64,000 bases of DNA from Pectobacterium sp. PL152. GTDB lineage: Bacteria; Pseudomonadota; Gammaproteobacteria; Enterobacterales; Enterobacteriaceae. Positions within the stretch are counted from its first letter, which is position 1. Every line of letters begins with the position of its first letter. The notes under the pieces are model-generated. The model saw only the letters and a program-made list of their open reading frames with translations. It was not told where the DNA came from and ran no database searches. This document shows positions 17,681-29,813 of this stretch, in pieces. The stretch is from assembly GCA_021907015.1 (NCBI GenBank), contig CP091064.1, positions 2,666,001-2,730,000 of the forward strand. The letters run 5' to 3'. The position numbers and the translations under genes were made by a program.

Positions 17681-17946
17681 CCCGTTATACTTCAAGCTGC
17701 ATGTGTGTTGGCTGCGCTACTCGGCCCGTCGTGGGCCTCGCCTAAAGGGCCGCTGTAAACAGCGTTCAAACCTGCCTCTGGCAGATTTGTCAGTCACCCG
17801 AATCACTTACCTGAGTAAGCTCATCGGGATGAAATGAGAGACATCCTGTCTCTCACCGGAGGCCAGCCGTTGGCTGGTCAAATTCGTTCCCGACGAATTT
17901 GACCCTCTCTTGCCGCCTTCCTGCAACTCGAATTATTTAGGGTATA
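17681..17946. repeat. ERIC element with two nested insertions
   Basis: A 266-bp ERIC derivative between the convergent pyrE and slmA genes. The left end (CCCGTTATACTTCAAG) is slightly decayed. It carries the same internal segment as the 6081 copy (from CAGCGTTCAAACC to AGTAAGCTCATCGGGA). It also has a second insertion of about 70 bp rich in small palindromes (GAGAGACATCCTGTCTCTC, AATTCGTTCCCGACGAATT). The right end is the normal ERIC terminus. Confidence 0.85.
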
Positions 17947-17961
17947 AATTAAGGATGGTGT

Positions 17962-18558
17962 TTAGTTCAACTGTGCGGCCAGCAGCGGCCAGCGGGTGTC
18001 GAATTCTTGCGTTGGACGATAGCGGAATTCAGAACGAATGAAGCGCGATAGCATCCCTTCGCAAAACGCTAACAGCTGGCTAGCCAGCAGCGTTTCGTCA
18101 TGCTGGAAGCCTTTACCATCGCGTAGCTTATGCTCGCGTAGCACCTGACGCAGCTGTGATTCAATACGCTCAAACAGCTGGTTGATGCGATCCTGTAAGC
18201 GATCCTGTTCAAACATCAGCGCGTGGCCGGTCATGATGCGAGTCAGACCAGGATTGCGTTCCGCAAACCCTAAAATCAGCAGCAAAATCAGACGAAGACG
18301 ATTAAACGTTTCTTTTTCGTCTTGCAGAATCAGGTTAATGCGGGTGGTCAGGCTATCCTCAATAAATTCAATCAGGCTATCAAACATCCGCGTTTTACTG
18401 GGGAAATGTCGGTAGAGCGCCGCCTCGGACACGCCGACGTTCGCCGCCAGTTTTGCCGTGGTGATGCGTTGGCTGCCGTCGCTGGATTCCAGCATTTGCG
18501 CCAGCGCCTGCAAAATTTCCTCGCGGCGGTTCCTTTTCGTACTTTCTTTTTCTGCCAT
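17962..18558 (-). CDS. slmA: Nucleoid occlusion factor SlmA
   Basis: A TetR-family DNA-binding protein that blocks FtsZ ring assembly over the nucleoid when bound to its chromosomal sites. The ATG at 18558 gives 198 residues starting [20 protein letters not shown], the E. coli length; a 12-codon upstream extension is not conserved. The HTH reads [21 protein letters not shown] at about residues 33-53. The C-terminal dimerisation domain ends [15 protein letters not shown] ([11 protein letters not shown]). It lies downstream of dut on the same strand, in the standard enterobacterial order. Confidence 0.96.
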   Translation of the reverse strand: MAEKESTKRNRREEILQALAQMLESSDGSQRITTAKLAANVGVSEAALYRHFPSKTRMFDSLIEFIEDSLTTRINLILQDEKETFNRLRLILLLILGFAERNPGLTRIMTGHALMFEQDRLQDRINQLFERIESQLRQVLREHKLRDGKGFQHDETLLASQLLAFCEGMLSRFIRSEFRYRPTQEFDTRWPLLAAQLN

Positions 18559-18672
18559 GTCTGAAAAGACCCTTGCTAAATATTTGACTGACAAGCACCC
18601 GGTAGCGCCACAGTCGCAATAGCACGCTGTGGCTTATATGAATTTTTTACACTATGGGGTGGCTGGAGCGCG

Positions 18673-19131
18673 TTAGCTACGGCCGGAGTGGCCGAAGCCG
18701 CCTTCTCCACGTTCGCTGCCGACGAAATCTTCGACCAGATTAAACTCGGCCTGAACGACGGGCACAAAGACCATCTGTGCGATACGTTCACCCGGCTCAA
18801 CCGTAAACGTTTGTTGACCACGGTTCCAGACGGAAACCATCAGTTGCCCCTGATAGTCCGAATCAATCAGCCCAACCAGATTCCCCAGCACTACGCCGTG
18901 CTTGTGGCCTAAGCCGGAACGAGGAAGGATGACCGCCGCCAGCCCGGTATCGGCAATGTGAATCGCCAGTCCGGTTGGGATAAGCGTGGTTTCCCCTGCT
19001 TTGAGTTCAATCGCCTGATCAAGACAGGCACGCAGATCGAGCCCGGCAGAACCCGGTGTGGCATAGGTTGGTAACGGGAATTGCTGCCCAACGCGTGGGT
19101 CAACAATCTTAACGTCGATTTTTTTCATCAT
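18673..19131 (-). CDS. dut: Deoxyuridine 5'-triphosphate nucleotidohydrolase
   Basis: A trimeric dUTPase that hydrolyses dUTP to dUMP, which keeps uracil out of DNA and feeds dTMP synthesis. The 152-residue protein starts [18 protein letters not shown] (the second Met is equally likely). Conserved motifs include [26 protein letters not shown] and the C-terminal arm [11 protein letters not shown] that closes the active site. Its start lies 23 bp inside the end of coaBC, the usual enterobacterial overlap. Confidence 0.96.
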
Positions 19132-20356
19132 AACGGCTGATAATCTCGTCGATTAATTTTTGGCCAAGAAGGCGTTTGTCGCACTGCGGCAACGGTATGT
19201 CTCCATCGTGCCAAAAAAGGTGTAACGCATTGGTTTCACTGTTAAAACCATGCCCGGAAAGAGAGACGTTGTTCGCGCAAATCAGGTCCAGCTTTTTACG
19301 CGCCAGTTTTTGCCGGGCGTATTCTTCCACATTCTGGGTTTCGGCAGCAAACCCGACAACATAAGGACGATTTTTCGTCATGGCTGCGACACCGGCGATA
19401 ATATCTGGATTTTTGACCAGAGTGAGAGTCATTTCATCGCCCTGCTGACTCTGTTTTTTGATCTTCTCATCGGCGATATGTTTGGCGCGATAGTCGGCAA
19501 CCGCGGCGCAACCGATCACAATGTGCTGTTGTGCTGCATATGCCATGACCGCGTGTTCCATCTCCAGCGCGCTGCCGACGTCAATACGTGTGACGCCCTG
19601 CGGCGTGGCGAGCGAAACTGGGCCGCTTACCAGAGTGACATTCGCGCCACGGGCAGCTGCGGCCTGCGCGATAGCAAAGCCCATTTTTCCGGAGCTATGA
19701 TTGGAGATAAAGCGAACCGGATCCAGCGCTTCTCTCGTTGGCCCGGCGGTGACCAGAATGTTCAGATGTTGCAGATCGTTGATGGCAGAAAAATGACGCT
19801 GCGCGAACCCGACAATCTCCAGCGGGTCAATCATGCGGCCCGGCCCAACGTCGCCACATGCCTGGCTGCCGCTATCCGGTCCCCAGATCGGTAAACCGCG
19901 AGCGGCCAGCGTGCGCAGATTGTCCTGCGTGGGCTCCGCGCGATACATCTGCTGATTCATCGCAGGGACAACGGCGATAGGGGCGGATGTCGCCAGACAA
20001 ATCGTGGTCAGCAGGTCGTTTGCCATGCCCGCAGCGACGCGGGCGATCAAATCGGCGGTAGCCGGGGCGAGAATGACTAAATCAGCCCATTTCCCCAGCT
20101 CGATGTGACCCATTGAGGCTTCCGCCGCAGGGTCAAGCAGGTCGTCTGAGACCGGGTAGCCGGAGACGGCTTGCAGCGTGAGCGGCGTGATGAAAGCTTT
20201 AGCGGCAGATGTCATGACAACCCGTACATCCGCTCCAGCGTCGCGCAGGCGCCGCACCACTTCTGGGCACTTGTACGCGGCGATGCCGCCGCTGATACCT
20301 AGCACGATTCGTTTGCCGGAGAGGGCATTCAGGCTGGAAAATTCCGTCATCATCAT
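19109..20356 (-). CDS. coaBC: Bifunctional CoaBC, phosphopantothenoylcysteine synthetase/decarboxylase
   Basis: Two consecutive steps of coenzyme A synthesis: CoaB joins 4'-phosphopantothenate to cysteine using CTP, and CoaC (an FMN flavoprotein) decarboxylates the product. I place the start at the MMM run (20356), because [16 protein letters not shown] should lie near the N-terminus; 20350 is possible, and a start at 20386 would add residues absent from E. coli. CoaC landmarks are [12 protein letters not shown] (catalytic His) and [13 protein letters not shown] (flap Cys). CoaB landmarks are [26 protein letters not shown] sequence and KIKKQ. The gene overlaps dut and is divergent from radC. 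Confidence 0.95.
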
Positions 20357-20539
20357 GGTCCGATTGAAAGTCAGAAGATGCGCCATTTTACCATAACCTT
20401 GCAGCCAGATAGGAATCTTAAGGTTGTCGCTGCGGTTTCCCTAAGAAGATTGCGAAGCGCTTCGCAGCCTTTTAGCTCCGCTATCGTCCTGTTTTTACGA
20501 GCGTGACATGATGCCATCAAGCCGTGTAGGGAGAGTGCG

Positions 20540-21205
20540 ATGGGCTGGGAAAAGGGATTGGCACCGCGTGAAAAGCTGGTGCGTTTAGGGGCTGAATCGC
20601 TGACGGATGTTGAATTGCTGGCGATTTTTTTACGCACTGGGCTGCCGGGCGTACATGTGATGCAGCTGGCAGAGGATTTGCTGGTGCAGTTCGGATCGTT
20701 ATACCAACTGATGACGGCCGATCAGTCCGCATTTCATACCGCCAAAGGAGTGGGAATATCAAAATATACGCAAATCAAGGCGATCGCAGAGCTGTCGCGT
20801 CGGCTATTTTTCTCTCGTCTGGCGAAAGAAGATGCGATGCTGAATCCCCAGGCAACAGGTCAATATCTGCAATTATTGCTGTCCCGACGTGAGCGTGAGG
20901 TGTTTTTAGTCCTGTTTTTGGACAATCAGCATCACGTTATTCGCCATCAGGAGATGTTTGTTGGTACGATTAACAGCGTGGAAGTACACCCGCGTGAAAT
21001 TGTGCGTGAAGCGCTAAAGGCCAATGCCGCCGCGCTGATTCTGGCGCATAATCATCCGTCGGGAAAAGCGGAGCCGAGTCAGGCTGACCGTGCGATAACC
21101 GAACAGATTGTTAAAGCCTGTCTGTTAATGGAGATCCGCGTGCTCGATCATTTGGTCATTGGGCATGGCGAATACGTTTCTTTTGCTGAACGCGGCTGGA
21201 TTTAA
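20540..21205 (+). CDS. radC: RadC family JAB-domain protein
   Basis: A 221-residue RadC protein. The family was once linked to DNA repair, but that role has been withdrawn for E. coli RadC and the function is unsettled. The MPN/JAB metal site is [14 protein letters not shown] with H170, H172 and a following Asp; an N-terminal helix-hairpin-helix-like region includes [15 protein letters not shown]. The start ATG follows GGGAGAGTGCG. It is divergent from coaBC and upstream of rpmB, as in other enterobacteria. Confidence 0.93.
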   Translation: MGWEKGLAPREKLVRLGAESLTDVELLAIFLRTGLPGVHVMQLAEDLLVQFGSLYQLMTADQSAFHTAKGVGISKYTQIKAIAELSRRLFFSRLAKEDAMLNPQATGQYLQLLLSRREREVFLVLFLDNQHHVIRHQEMFVGTINSVEVHPREIVREALKANAAALILAHNHPSGKAEPSQADRAITEQIVKACLLMEIRVLDHLVIGHGEYVSFAERGWI

Positions 21206-21248
21206 CAGATATTTCCGCGATCCAATGGGATCTTTAGCTGTTCGGGAC

Positions 21249-21277
21249 TTGAGCACTTACGCTTCAGAGCGTATACT
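21249..21277 (+). promoter_or_regulatory. Sigma70 promoter of rpmBG
   Basis: TTGAGC and TATACT are separated by 17 bp, which fits a strong sigma70 promoter. The bases after the -10 (ACGCC) form a GC-rich discriminator, as expected for a growth-rate-controlled ribosomal protein operon. Confidence 0.7.
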
Positions 21278-21310
21278 ACGCCACCTTTGAGAATCTTGGG
21301 TGTGGCGTTA

Positions 21311-21377
21311 AGAGCCTATCTCAGCAGGTTTATCCTGATGACAGAGTCTTTTCAGTGAAGTTGCTGAGATGGGCTCT
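21311..21377 (+). promoter_or_regulatory. Leader RNA hairpin of rpmBG
   Basis: AGAGCCTATCTCAGCA and TGCTGAGATGGGCTCT can form a 16-bp stem with one G-U pair around a 35-base loop. It lies in the untranslated leader between the promoter and rpmB, 65 bp before the start codon. It could be an autoregulatory r-protein leader or a small inserted palindrome. Confidence 0.5.
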
Positions 21378-21421
21378 AAAGCCTGACGAGGCGGCCAAAC
21401 CCTATACGAAGCTCGAGCTGA

Positions 21422-21679
<258 letters not shown>

Positions 21680-21687
21680 GGAACTGA

Positions 21688-21858
<171 letters not shown>

Positions 21859-21873
21859 TTTCTGCTTCTTGAT

Positions 21874-21903
21874 AAAAACCCGGCCTTGGTCGGGTTTTTT
21901 TTC
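21874..21903 (+). terminator. Terminator of rpmBG
   Basis: AAAACCCGGCC pairs with GGTCGGGTTTT and is followed by a run of eight T, a typical rho-independent terminator just after rpmG. Confidence 0.9.
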
Positions 21904-22077
21904 GTCATATTCCAGCCAGCGTGTCGATTTGGTTTAACTGTTATGTGGTAAATACTGCGGGTAAAATTAAAATACGCCAGCAGTGACTCCGTTTCCCGTC
22001 GTATCCCCTGTCTTGCGGATTGTCACAGAGGGTATCCTGTTGTTTGCTTATGTAGCCACCTTTATCAGGAGACGCAC

Positions 22078-22886
22078 ATGCCTGAATTACCTGAGGTTGA
22101 AACCAGTCGTCGGGGAATTTCACCGTATCTCGTCGATCACACCATTCTGTATGCTGAGGTGAGGAACTCACGCCTGCGCTGGCCGGTATCGGCTGAGATT
22201 CTCTCGCTGAGCGATGAGCCGGTGCTCAGTGTGCGTCGGCGGGCAAAATACCTGCTGATTGAGCTCACCCGCGGCTGGATTATTGTGCATCTTGGCATGT
22301 CTGGTAGCCTGCGGGTGTTGCCGGAATATAGCGAGCCAGAGAAACACGATCATGTTGATTTGGTGATGGACAGCGGTAAGGTGCTGCGTTACACCGATCC
22401 CCGGCGCTTTGGTGCGTGGCTGTGGACAGATAATCCAGAAACCTGCTCGGTCTTGGCGCATTTGGGGCCGGAGCCGTTAGAGGCAGAGTTCTCTGCAGAT
22501 TATCTCTATCAGGCCTCACGCGGTAAAAAGACGGCAATCAAACAGTGGATTATGGATAACAAAGTGGTCGTTGGCGTAGGCAATATCTACGCGAGTGAAT
22601 CGCTGTTTGCTGCTGGCATCCACCCTGACAGAGCGGCCGGCTCGTTAAATGAAAACGACGCAGCCGTATTGGTTGGCGTGATTAAACAGGTGCTACAGCT
22701 TTCGATTGAGCAGGGCGGTACGACGCTGCGCGACTTTTTGCAATCAGACGGTAAACCCGGCTATTTCGCGCAGGAACTGCGAGTCTATGGCCGCAATGGT
22801 GAACCTTGCCGGACATGTGGAACACCGATCGAAACCGCGAAACATGGTCAGCGCAGTACCTTTTCTGCCGCCGCTGCCAGCGTTAA
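22078..22886 (+). CDS. mutM: Formamidopyrimidine-DNA glycosylase, frameshifted at the C-terminus
   Basis: A base-excision repair enzyme that removes 8-oxoguanine and FaPy from DNA and cuts the strand by beta,delta-elimination. It starts [13 protein letters not shown] with the catalytic Pro2 and Glu3. The zinc finger begins [20 protein letters not shown] missing T in the T4 run at 22861-22864 throws the last codons out of frame; with one T added the protein ends FCRRCQR with both zinc-binding Cys pairs and stops at 22886, 269 residues as in E. coli. Without the repair the reading frame runs on to 22956 and the finger is lost, which is very unlikely to be real. Confidence 0.95.
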
Positions 22887-22921
22887 TCACTTACTAATAA
22901 ATCATAAAATCAATTCAGACT

Positions 22922-24005
22922 ATGAAAATCAATATGGGCACAGTCTTTTTCCTTGAAAGTTCAAAGAACATGGGTGGGCAGGAATGGCAGCTTTTACAGC
23001 AAATGGAATCGTTGAATGCGCGGGGATTTACTACCAGCCTCTTTTGTAGTGCGAAGGGCCGCATAAATTATGAAGCCCGGGCTCGTGGCCTGTCTGTGAT
23101 TAATTTGCCGTTTCGTAATAGCTGCCATTTGCCAACTGTTCGTGGATTACGAAATGAAATAAAACGTCAACGTCCACTTGCTTGTATTTGCCATAGCGGG
23201 CATGACGCTAATAATTTGTGTATTGCGGTTCTGACATTACTTAATCGACCAAAAATCATTCGCTCACGCACCTACTATACGAATAGAAAGCCTAATCCGT
23301 TAAGCCGCTTTCTCCCTATCGATTTAGTGATGGTGCCAAGCCAATTTATGGCTGAAAAGATCAGACCGCAGTTTCCAGGTAAGCAGATTGAAGTTGTGTA
23401 TCCTGGAATTGCATTTGAGAAATTGGATAGGGAAGTCAATTTACCACTCTCTGACTCATTGGCAGAATGGTTGAGTGAAGGAGAGGGTGATATGCTCATT
23501 CAGCTTGGAATGCTGCGTGAGGAAAAAGGACATGGCATTATTCTTGCCGCATTGAGTGAGCTTGTCCTGAATTGGCCTAATTTGCGCTATGTGATAGCAG
23601 GCGGTGGCAATGCTGAGCCGTTGCAAAAAGATATAGCTAGCCGCAATTTGCAACAGCATGTCTGGATTGGTGAGCTTAGCTCCGTTGCTGCTGCGCTGAA
23701 ATGCGCGGACATTCTGTTAATGCCATCAACAAGAGAGCCGCTCGGGATGGCGCAAATAGAAGCGCTAGGATTAGCTGTTCCCGTCATTATCAGCAACGAA
23801 GGTGGTTTACCGGAAACAGTGCAGGATGGTGTTACTGGTATAATTGTGTCGTCTAATGAACCACAGGCATGGGTAAAAGCTATTGATTCGGCCTTGTCAA
23901 ATAAAGGCGTTATTAGAGCTTATGCCGAAGTTGGAAAAAGATGTCAGAGCACGATTTAGTCGCGATACAAACACCGAAAATTTGATTCGGATTATTACAG
24001 AGTAA
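22922..24005 (+). CDS. GT4-family glycosyltransferase, frameshifted near the end
   Basis: A GT-B fold glycosyltransferase of family 4, about 360 residues. Visible marks are an N-terminal glycine-rich start ([20 protein letters not shown]), the linker [10 protein letters not shown], and the donor-site stretch [27 protein letters not shown] region including [12 protein letters not shown] with the E-x7-E pattern. An extra A in the run at about 23935-23939 breaks the frame; corrected, it ends [13 protein letters not shown] at 24005. It stands between mutM and coaD at the edge of the LPS core region and probably adds a sugar to core LPS, but acceptor and sugar are unknown. Confidence 0.85.
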
Positions 24006-24014
24006 ATCTTACAA

Positions 24015-24512
<498 letters not shown>

Positions 24513-24528
24513 TCATTCACTGTTTCAG

Positions 24529-25803
24529 TCACTGTGTGCGCTGGGGCAAATAAGGCTCCAGAAGCGTAAGCAGCATCTGTAGTGCCCCTTGGTTTTGGTG
24601 TAACACTTCCACGGCGTGTCGACCATAGTAGAGGCGATAGTCTTCGTCAGCGAGCAGTTTCCCTACTTCTTTTCCAAGTGAGTCAGCATCGGTCACGGTA
24701 ATCAATCCGTCAGCCTGATCTAGCTTATTGCAGATATCTTTGAAATTGAACGTGTGTGGCCCCATCAAGACCGGAATAGCGTGGGCTGCCGCTTCTAGCG
24801 GATTATGCCCGCCCCGTTCACCAAACTTCCACCAACAAAAGCCAGATCGGCGATGCCGTACAACAGCATCAGTTCGCCCATGGTGTCCCCAATGACTACC
24901 TGCGTGTTGGCAGAAGGCTGTTCACCACTGCTGCGCAGCGTGTAGGTGAATCCCAAATTTTCTGTCAGTGCCTGCGTGGTGGAGAAACGTTCCGGATGAC
25001 GAGGAACAAGAATCAGTAGTAAGTCAGGATAGGTGCCAAGCAGCTGCCTGTGAGCAGCCAGAACGATCGCTTCTTCACCTTCGTGTGTACTGGTAGCTAT
25101 CCATACTGGGCGGCGCGGAGCCATTGTCGGCGTAATGTAATGGCTCGTGCCGCCAGTTCCGGCGTCACGGAAATATCAAATTTGAGGCTGCCAGTCACTT
25201 TCAGGCTTGAGCGCTTCAGGCCAAGATCGATAAATCGATTCCCGTCTTCCTGATTCTGCGCGGCGACGAGGGTAATGCGCTGCAAGATATGGCGCATGAG
25301 CTTTCCGATTTTTTATAACCCGCAGCAGAGCGTTCTGACAGTCGGGCATTGGCAATAACCAACGGAATTTCTCGTTTGTGCAACTCTGCAATCAGATTTG
25401 GCCATAGCTCGGTTTCCATAATGATGACGATTTTCGGACGAACTTGATCAAAGAAGCGTTTCAGGGCACAGGGCAAATCATAAGGCAGGTAAACGTGATA
25501 GACCGTGTCACCAAAAGCCGAGCGCACACGCTCGGAACCGGTTGGCGTCATGGTTGTGACTGTGATCGGTAGATTGGGGTAACGATGGCGCAGTGCTCTC
25601 ACTAAGGGAATGGCGGCCAGCGTTTCGCCTACTGACACTGAATGCAGCATGATACCGTCTGGCTTAACCTTCTCTGCACAAAAACCGTAGCGTTCACCCC
25701 ATCGCCGACGGTAGGCGGGCGCTTTGCGACCACGAAGCCACAGGCGAAGCCAAATCAACGGTTGGATGAGGTACAGGATAATGGTGTAGAGAGTTTGTAG
25801 CAT
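24529..25803 (-). CDS. waaA: Kdo transferase, three frameshifts
   Basis: Adds two Kdo residues from CMP-Kdo to lipid IVA, the step that starts the LPS core; inner-membrane bound through an N-terminal anchor (LQTLYTIILYLIQPLIWLRL). Bases are missing at 25309-25314 (A6 run on the coding strand), 25121-25122 (GG) and 24821-24822 (GG). Restoring them gives 425 residues, exactly the E. coli length. Motifs include HSVSVGETLAA, METELWPNL and VIGDTMGELMLLYGIAD. The gene is essential in most strains, so three real frameshifts are not credible; these are sequence errors. Confidence 0.95.
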
Positions 25804-26028
25804 AAGGTTTACTGTTATCGGTTATCGCTGGGGTGATTTTATCGGGTTAGTGAGGATAAGGCTATTTGTAAAACGGATGTCGTTTATTCCTCAGCCGATT
25901 TTTCTAAAAATTGCAGGCGGATGTGCACATGGCTGCAATCGTTGAATTTGGTACGGGATAAACAGACAACTGAACGGACAAGAAGATCAACTACATCCAC
26001 CTGTACTTTATTTGTGAGACGTTTGTAT
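25804..26028. other. Intergenic gap between GT32 gene and waaA
   Basis: 225 bp on the leader side of waaA. It probably holds the waaA-coaD promoter. I cannot pick one -10/-35 pair with confidence and see no repeat or hairpin worth naming. Confidence 0.4.
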
Positions 26029-26886
26029 CTATTTTGAGTTTTTAAGGAAGACACGTTTCATTTTTCTCATGACACCTTTGCTCTCATTAATAATATTTTT
26101 CTTTAGTCGTTGTAGTGGGTAAATAAAAAACAACCATAATTGATAATATAACTTATCCTTCCCTTCCAGAATAACAATAGATTCTTTAAGCTTACTGTAG
26201 TGATTTCTATTAAGTTGTCTTAGTGTTTCTTCGGCAACATTACGGTACGTTAACCCTATATTACGATGATTTTCTTCATGATGGAAAAATTCAGTTTTAT
26301 TGATTTTTCAATGCCAACAGAAAATGGAATAGGGCCTGTGGTATTTAACACACCTTTTATCCCTACACCATAAATCCAGGGCTTGTAGCGTTTTAACCTA
26401 TGGACAACTTCGTCTATAGCCGATTTAATATAAGGAGAACCGGGTAGTGCAATTATGTTCCATTGTTGGTACTCACCACATTTTAAAATTTTAACTCTTT
26501 ATGTAATCCCATATTTCTATCGCAGCCATATTCTTTATTATCCCAACTGCATAGCAATATTTCACAATCTTCTTTAATGACCTTTTGAGTGGGATTGAAC
26601 ATGAACTTTTAATATCAAAATAAACGCCGCCCTCGATGTAAATCAAAAGATAACGAAATAAATCAGCCTTGGCTGCACCATACTTTGGATCTATACTTAA
26701 ATAGATTCTCAGCATCTCTTTTCCGTAATGCTTGTCTATATATTCAATTATGTGTCTTTCATCGTAGAGAAAATACTCCCATCCTGGATTCATCTCTTTT
26801 AATTTTTCGATGGATTCTAAAATCTCTTTAGGTAATTTATGTATGCCTTTTGTATATATTTGGTGGATTTTATTAGGTACTTTCAT
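26029..26886 (-). CDS. GT32-like glycosyltransferase with DXD motif, frameshifted
   Basis: A glycosyltransferase of the sugar-binding DXD type (Gly_transf_sug, GT32), about 286 residues. From ATG 26886 it reads MKVPNKIHQIYTKGIHKLP, then AAKADLFRYLLIYIEGG followed by VYFDIKSS, where DIK sits in the metal-binding DXD position. The frame breaks near 26492-26508 (two bases apparently missing) and near 26307 (an A missing). It continues as CGEYQQWNIIALPGSPYIK, TGPIPFSVGIEKSIK and HHEENHRNIGLTYRNVAEE, and ends RVFLKNSK at 26029. It lies between waaE and waaA in an AT-rich stretch and most likely modifies the LPS core. The sugar is unknown. Confidence 0.8.
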
Positions 26887-26958
26887 CACTGTTTCGGCCT
26901 TGGTGAAAATTCATTTAATAATAAAAATTTTTTTATTTTTATATTGAAATCGTGAATT

Positions 26959-27729
26959 TTATTTATTGATTTTATTACTAAGTGACCATAATTCAGTGTA
27001 CTTGTTAAATGTATATTGAGCGTTAACAAATGCGAGCAATAATCCTTGTTTCCCATCTAAGAAACCTGCTCTGAATAGCCACGTTTTTAAAAATGAGAAG
27101 ATGGCGTGAGTGAATATTGCGATATAGCTGCAAGACTTACCTTTTGCAGAACGTTCTTTTGCCCACGCAGAAGCGTAACGTAACTGCTTTTCTTGGAATA
27201 CTGAGAAATCACGGCAGGTTAAATGCTTAAGATCTCCAGATAAATGTTGAACAGAGGCATCGCCATAATCCAGAGACTCATGTACGCTGTTGTTATTATA
27301 CTGGTAGTGCTTATTTGCGTAGAGTCGTAGCACTTTATCGGGATACCAACCGCTATGTTTCATAAAGCGACCAAGAAAAAGATTCCGTCTCGCACAGGAG
27401 TAGACGATTTTATCGTCTAGATTAGATTTGAGTAATGTGCTTTCAATTGATTTACGTAGTTCAGGCGTTATTCTTTCATCGGCATCAATAAAGAAGATAT
27501 AGTCTCCGCTAGCATAGCTCTGCGCACGCTGCCTTTGTTTACCATACCCCGGCCAGTCATTGTGTTGATAGACTTTTGCGCCATATCGATGAGCTATTTC
27601 TACAGTTGTATCGGTGCTACCAGAATCTACGACAATGACTTCGTCGGCCCAACGAACAGATTGCAGGCATTCTTCTATGAGTTCGGATTCGTTCTTTGTG
27701 ATTATTATTATGGATAATTTTTTATTCAT
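26959..27729 (-). CDS. waaE: LPS core GT2 glycosyltransferase, WaaE/KdtX type
   Basis: A family 2 glycosyltransferase of 256 residues that in Klebsiella and Serratia adds beta-1,4-glucose to heptose I of the inner core. It starts [20 protein letters not shown], has the nucleotide-sugar site VVDSGSTD and the catalytic DXD-like FFIDADERI, and the family block [20 protein letters not shown]. It is one of the few intact genes in this AT-rich block. It is near waaA, where waaE/kdtX is found in related genera, and divergent from the GT25 gene. The reaction is inferred from the family. Confidence 0.88.
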   Translation of the reverse strand: MNKKLSIIIITKNESELIEECLQSVRWADEVIVVDSGSTDTTVEIAHRYGAKVYQHNDWPGYGKQRQRAQSYASGDYIFFIDADERITPELRKSIESTLLKSNLDDKIVYSCARRNLFLGRFMKHSGWYPDKVLRLYANKHYQYNNNSVHESLDYGDASVQHLSGDLKHLTCRDFSVFQEKQLRYASAWAKERSAKGKSCSYIAIFTHAIFSFLKTWLFRAGFLDGKQGLLLAFVNAQYTFNKYTELWSLSNKINK

Positions 27730-27815
27730 ACCACACCTATGATGTAAGTTACTCTTGATTTTTTCATTGTTATTGATATACGCTAATCAATTAATATTAT
27801 CATAAGGTAACTACC

Positions 27816-28523
27816 ATGAAGACATTCGTAGTAAACTTGGAAAGAGATAAAAATAAAAGAGATCAGATACAGGATGAATGTATAAACGCTAAACTTGATT
27901 ACGAAATAATTAGTGCAGTTGATGGCAGAGAGCTAAGTGACAGTGAGTTGAGTTCAAAAGTCCATCATATTAGTATTAATTATCTTTCTAAGGGAGAAAT
28001 AGGTTGTGCCTTGAGCCATCAAAAAATATATAAAAAAATATTAGATGATAACATCGATTATGCTCTCATCTTAGAAGATGATGTCGAAATCCCCAAAGAT
28101 ATTAATGTGTTTTTAAGACAATTTTTAAATATTAAAGATAAGAGGAAAGGAGATGTTTTTTATTATACCCTTCAGGATTAAAATTTACTAATAGAAAAAT
28201 AAATATCACCCAAGATTATTTTTTTATGAGGTCTATAATGCATCATGTACTCATGGGTATATTATTTCAAGTAAAGCCGCTAAAAACTTATACGGATAAA
28301 TAATCCACTAATATTAGTGGCTGATGCATGGCTATGGTTTTATCAAGTATCTTTATTAAAGGTTTATGCGTTAAATAAAGAATTAGTCAAGGCATATGAT
28401 GTTGATAAATCGCTGTCTTCCATAGAGACGGAAAGATTATTGCTGTTAAGTAAAAAAAGAAAAATATCAAATTGGAGTAATAAAAAATCAACCTTTCTAT
28501 TATGTGATAAAATATTATCATAA
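27816..28523 (+). CDS. GT25 (LgtB-like) glycosyltransferase, frameshifted
   Basis: A family 25 glycosyltransferase, the type that adds galactose or glucose to lipooligosaccharide. It starts MKTFVVNLERDKNKRDQI and carries EIGCALSHQKIY and the DXD-type YALILEDDVEI. Three single bases are missing, near 28152 (T), 28217-28223 (T) and 28291 (G). With them restored the protein is 236 residues and ends KSTFLLCDKILS. It is the only plus-strand gene of the core block and is convergent with the GT4 gene at 28694. GT25 enzymes are usually about 230-260 residues, so it is complete. Confidence 0.82.
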
Positions 28524-28693
28524 ATATATTAGAAGGGTTTTTCTTAAAAAAGAAAAGGCTTAATGGCTATATAAAACCACTATTCAAAATTCACAATATA
28601 AAAGCGTTTTTAGAGTAGTGGATGTATTCTATACTTCATAATATTGTTATTTAAACTATTTTCAGTTTTTTTTCTTTATACCCATTTTTATAT

Positions 28694-29667
28694 TTAATTT
28701 GTTTTTAGGAAAACTTTATCAAATTTTTCCATGACTGAATATTTGTTAAATTCTTTAGTATAACAATCCCAATCTTGTTTTTCATATACTCTCTATCAAA
28801 TTCACTGATTATACAGTGAAGGTCATCAGAGTTATTATATATTATTGCCTTATCTCCTAGTATATCAAGATGACAACGTTCATCAGATAATCCCCATGTT
28901 ATAATCGGTTTATTTTTTATCGAGAACTCACCAATAGCTATACCGAATGTTTCTCCGCTAGTTCTAGCATGAAGATAAGCGTCGCATGTATTTATAAATT
29001 TTGATATATATTTCGGATCTGATGTTCCATTAAGGAAAATAATGTTATCGTACTTATAGAAGAAATTACTTTTTAACGAACGGATCTGTTCCGAGAAATA
29101 AGAAAAATATATCTTTCCTCTTTCTTGATATTTTCTTAATAATTTTTTTAGCAAATTTTATATCGAATGTGTCTGCACCGCCATGTCTACCGAAAACAAT
29201 TGCGTCCTTAGGGATTCCTAAGATGGTTCTCAGATCTGATTCGTCATTAGGTAAGGATATCATATGAGGTACATAGGAGCCTTACCTGAAGTCATTTCAT
29301 CTGAAAGCCATTTTGAGACATAAGCATATACATCGCCATGCGGCTCATGATTTTTAAAAACAGCATGAACAACTGTTTTAATATCATCACTAATTACATC
29401 AGATTTTTTCCCCGAGTTTATTACATATAAAATATCTGATTGGGTTTCTTTTATTATTTTTTTATTTCAGAATGATAAGAGTAATTATATGTTGCAAAAG
29501 TTTTTTTTTGAACAATTCAACTGCTGGAGGGAAATTATTTGGGTTGTTTTTTCATATATAATTATAGATTCATTCCCTAGAATCTGTTGATTTTCTAACG
29601 CATAATGGAACATTGCATTGGTTGTTCCTCTATAGCATAATTGATTTTCATGAAATATTATTTTCAT
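28694..29667 (-). CDS. GT4-like glycosyltransferase, six frameshifts
   Basis: A glycosyltransferase of about 325 residues rebuilt from several frames. It starts MKIIFHENQLCYRGTTNAMF and continues FKKKTFATYNYSYHSEIKK, HAVFKNHEPHGDVYAYVSKW, then SLPNDESDLRTILGIPKDAI, FGRHGGADTFDIKFA and HARTSGETFGIAIGEF, which is the donor-binding region of GT-B enzymes. It ends DKVFLKTN at 28694. Breaks occur near 29540, 29501-29509, 29457-29463, 29272, 29064 and 28762, all in runs except perhaps one. Restoring five bases and removing one gives 326 codons. It should act in outer core assembly. The acceptor is unknown. Confidence 0.72.
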
Positions 29668-29813
29668 ATTTTTACCAAAATTAAAGTTTATGGTTTTATA
29701 TTTTTAGAGGGAAAATGATTCTTCATTTTTAATAACGAATGGTTTCTAAGTAGCCTACGTTTTTTTGAAACGAGACCACTCTCTTTTTATCTTTCCTAAA
29801 ATACTTTTCTTAT

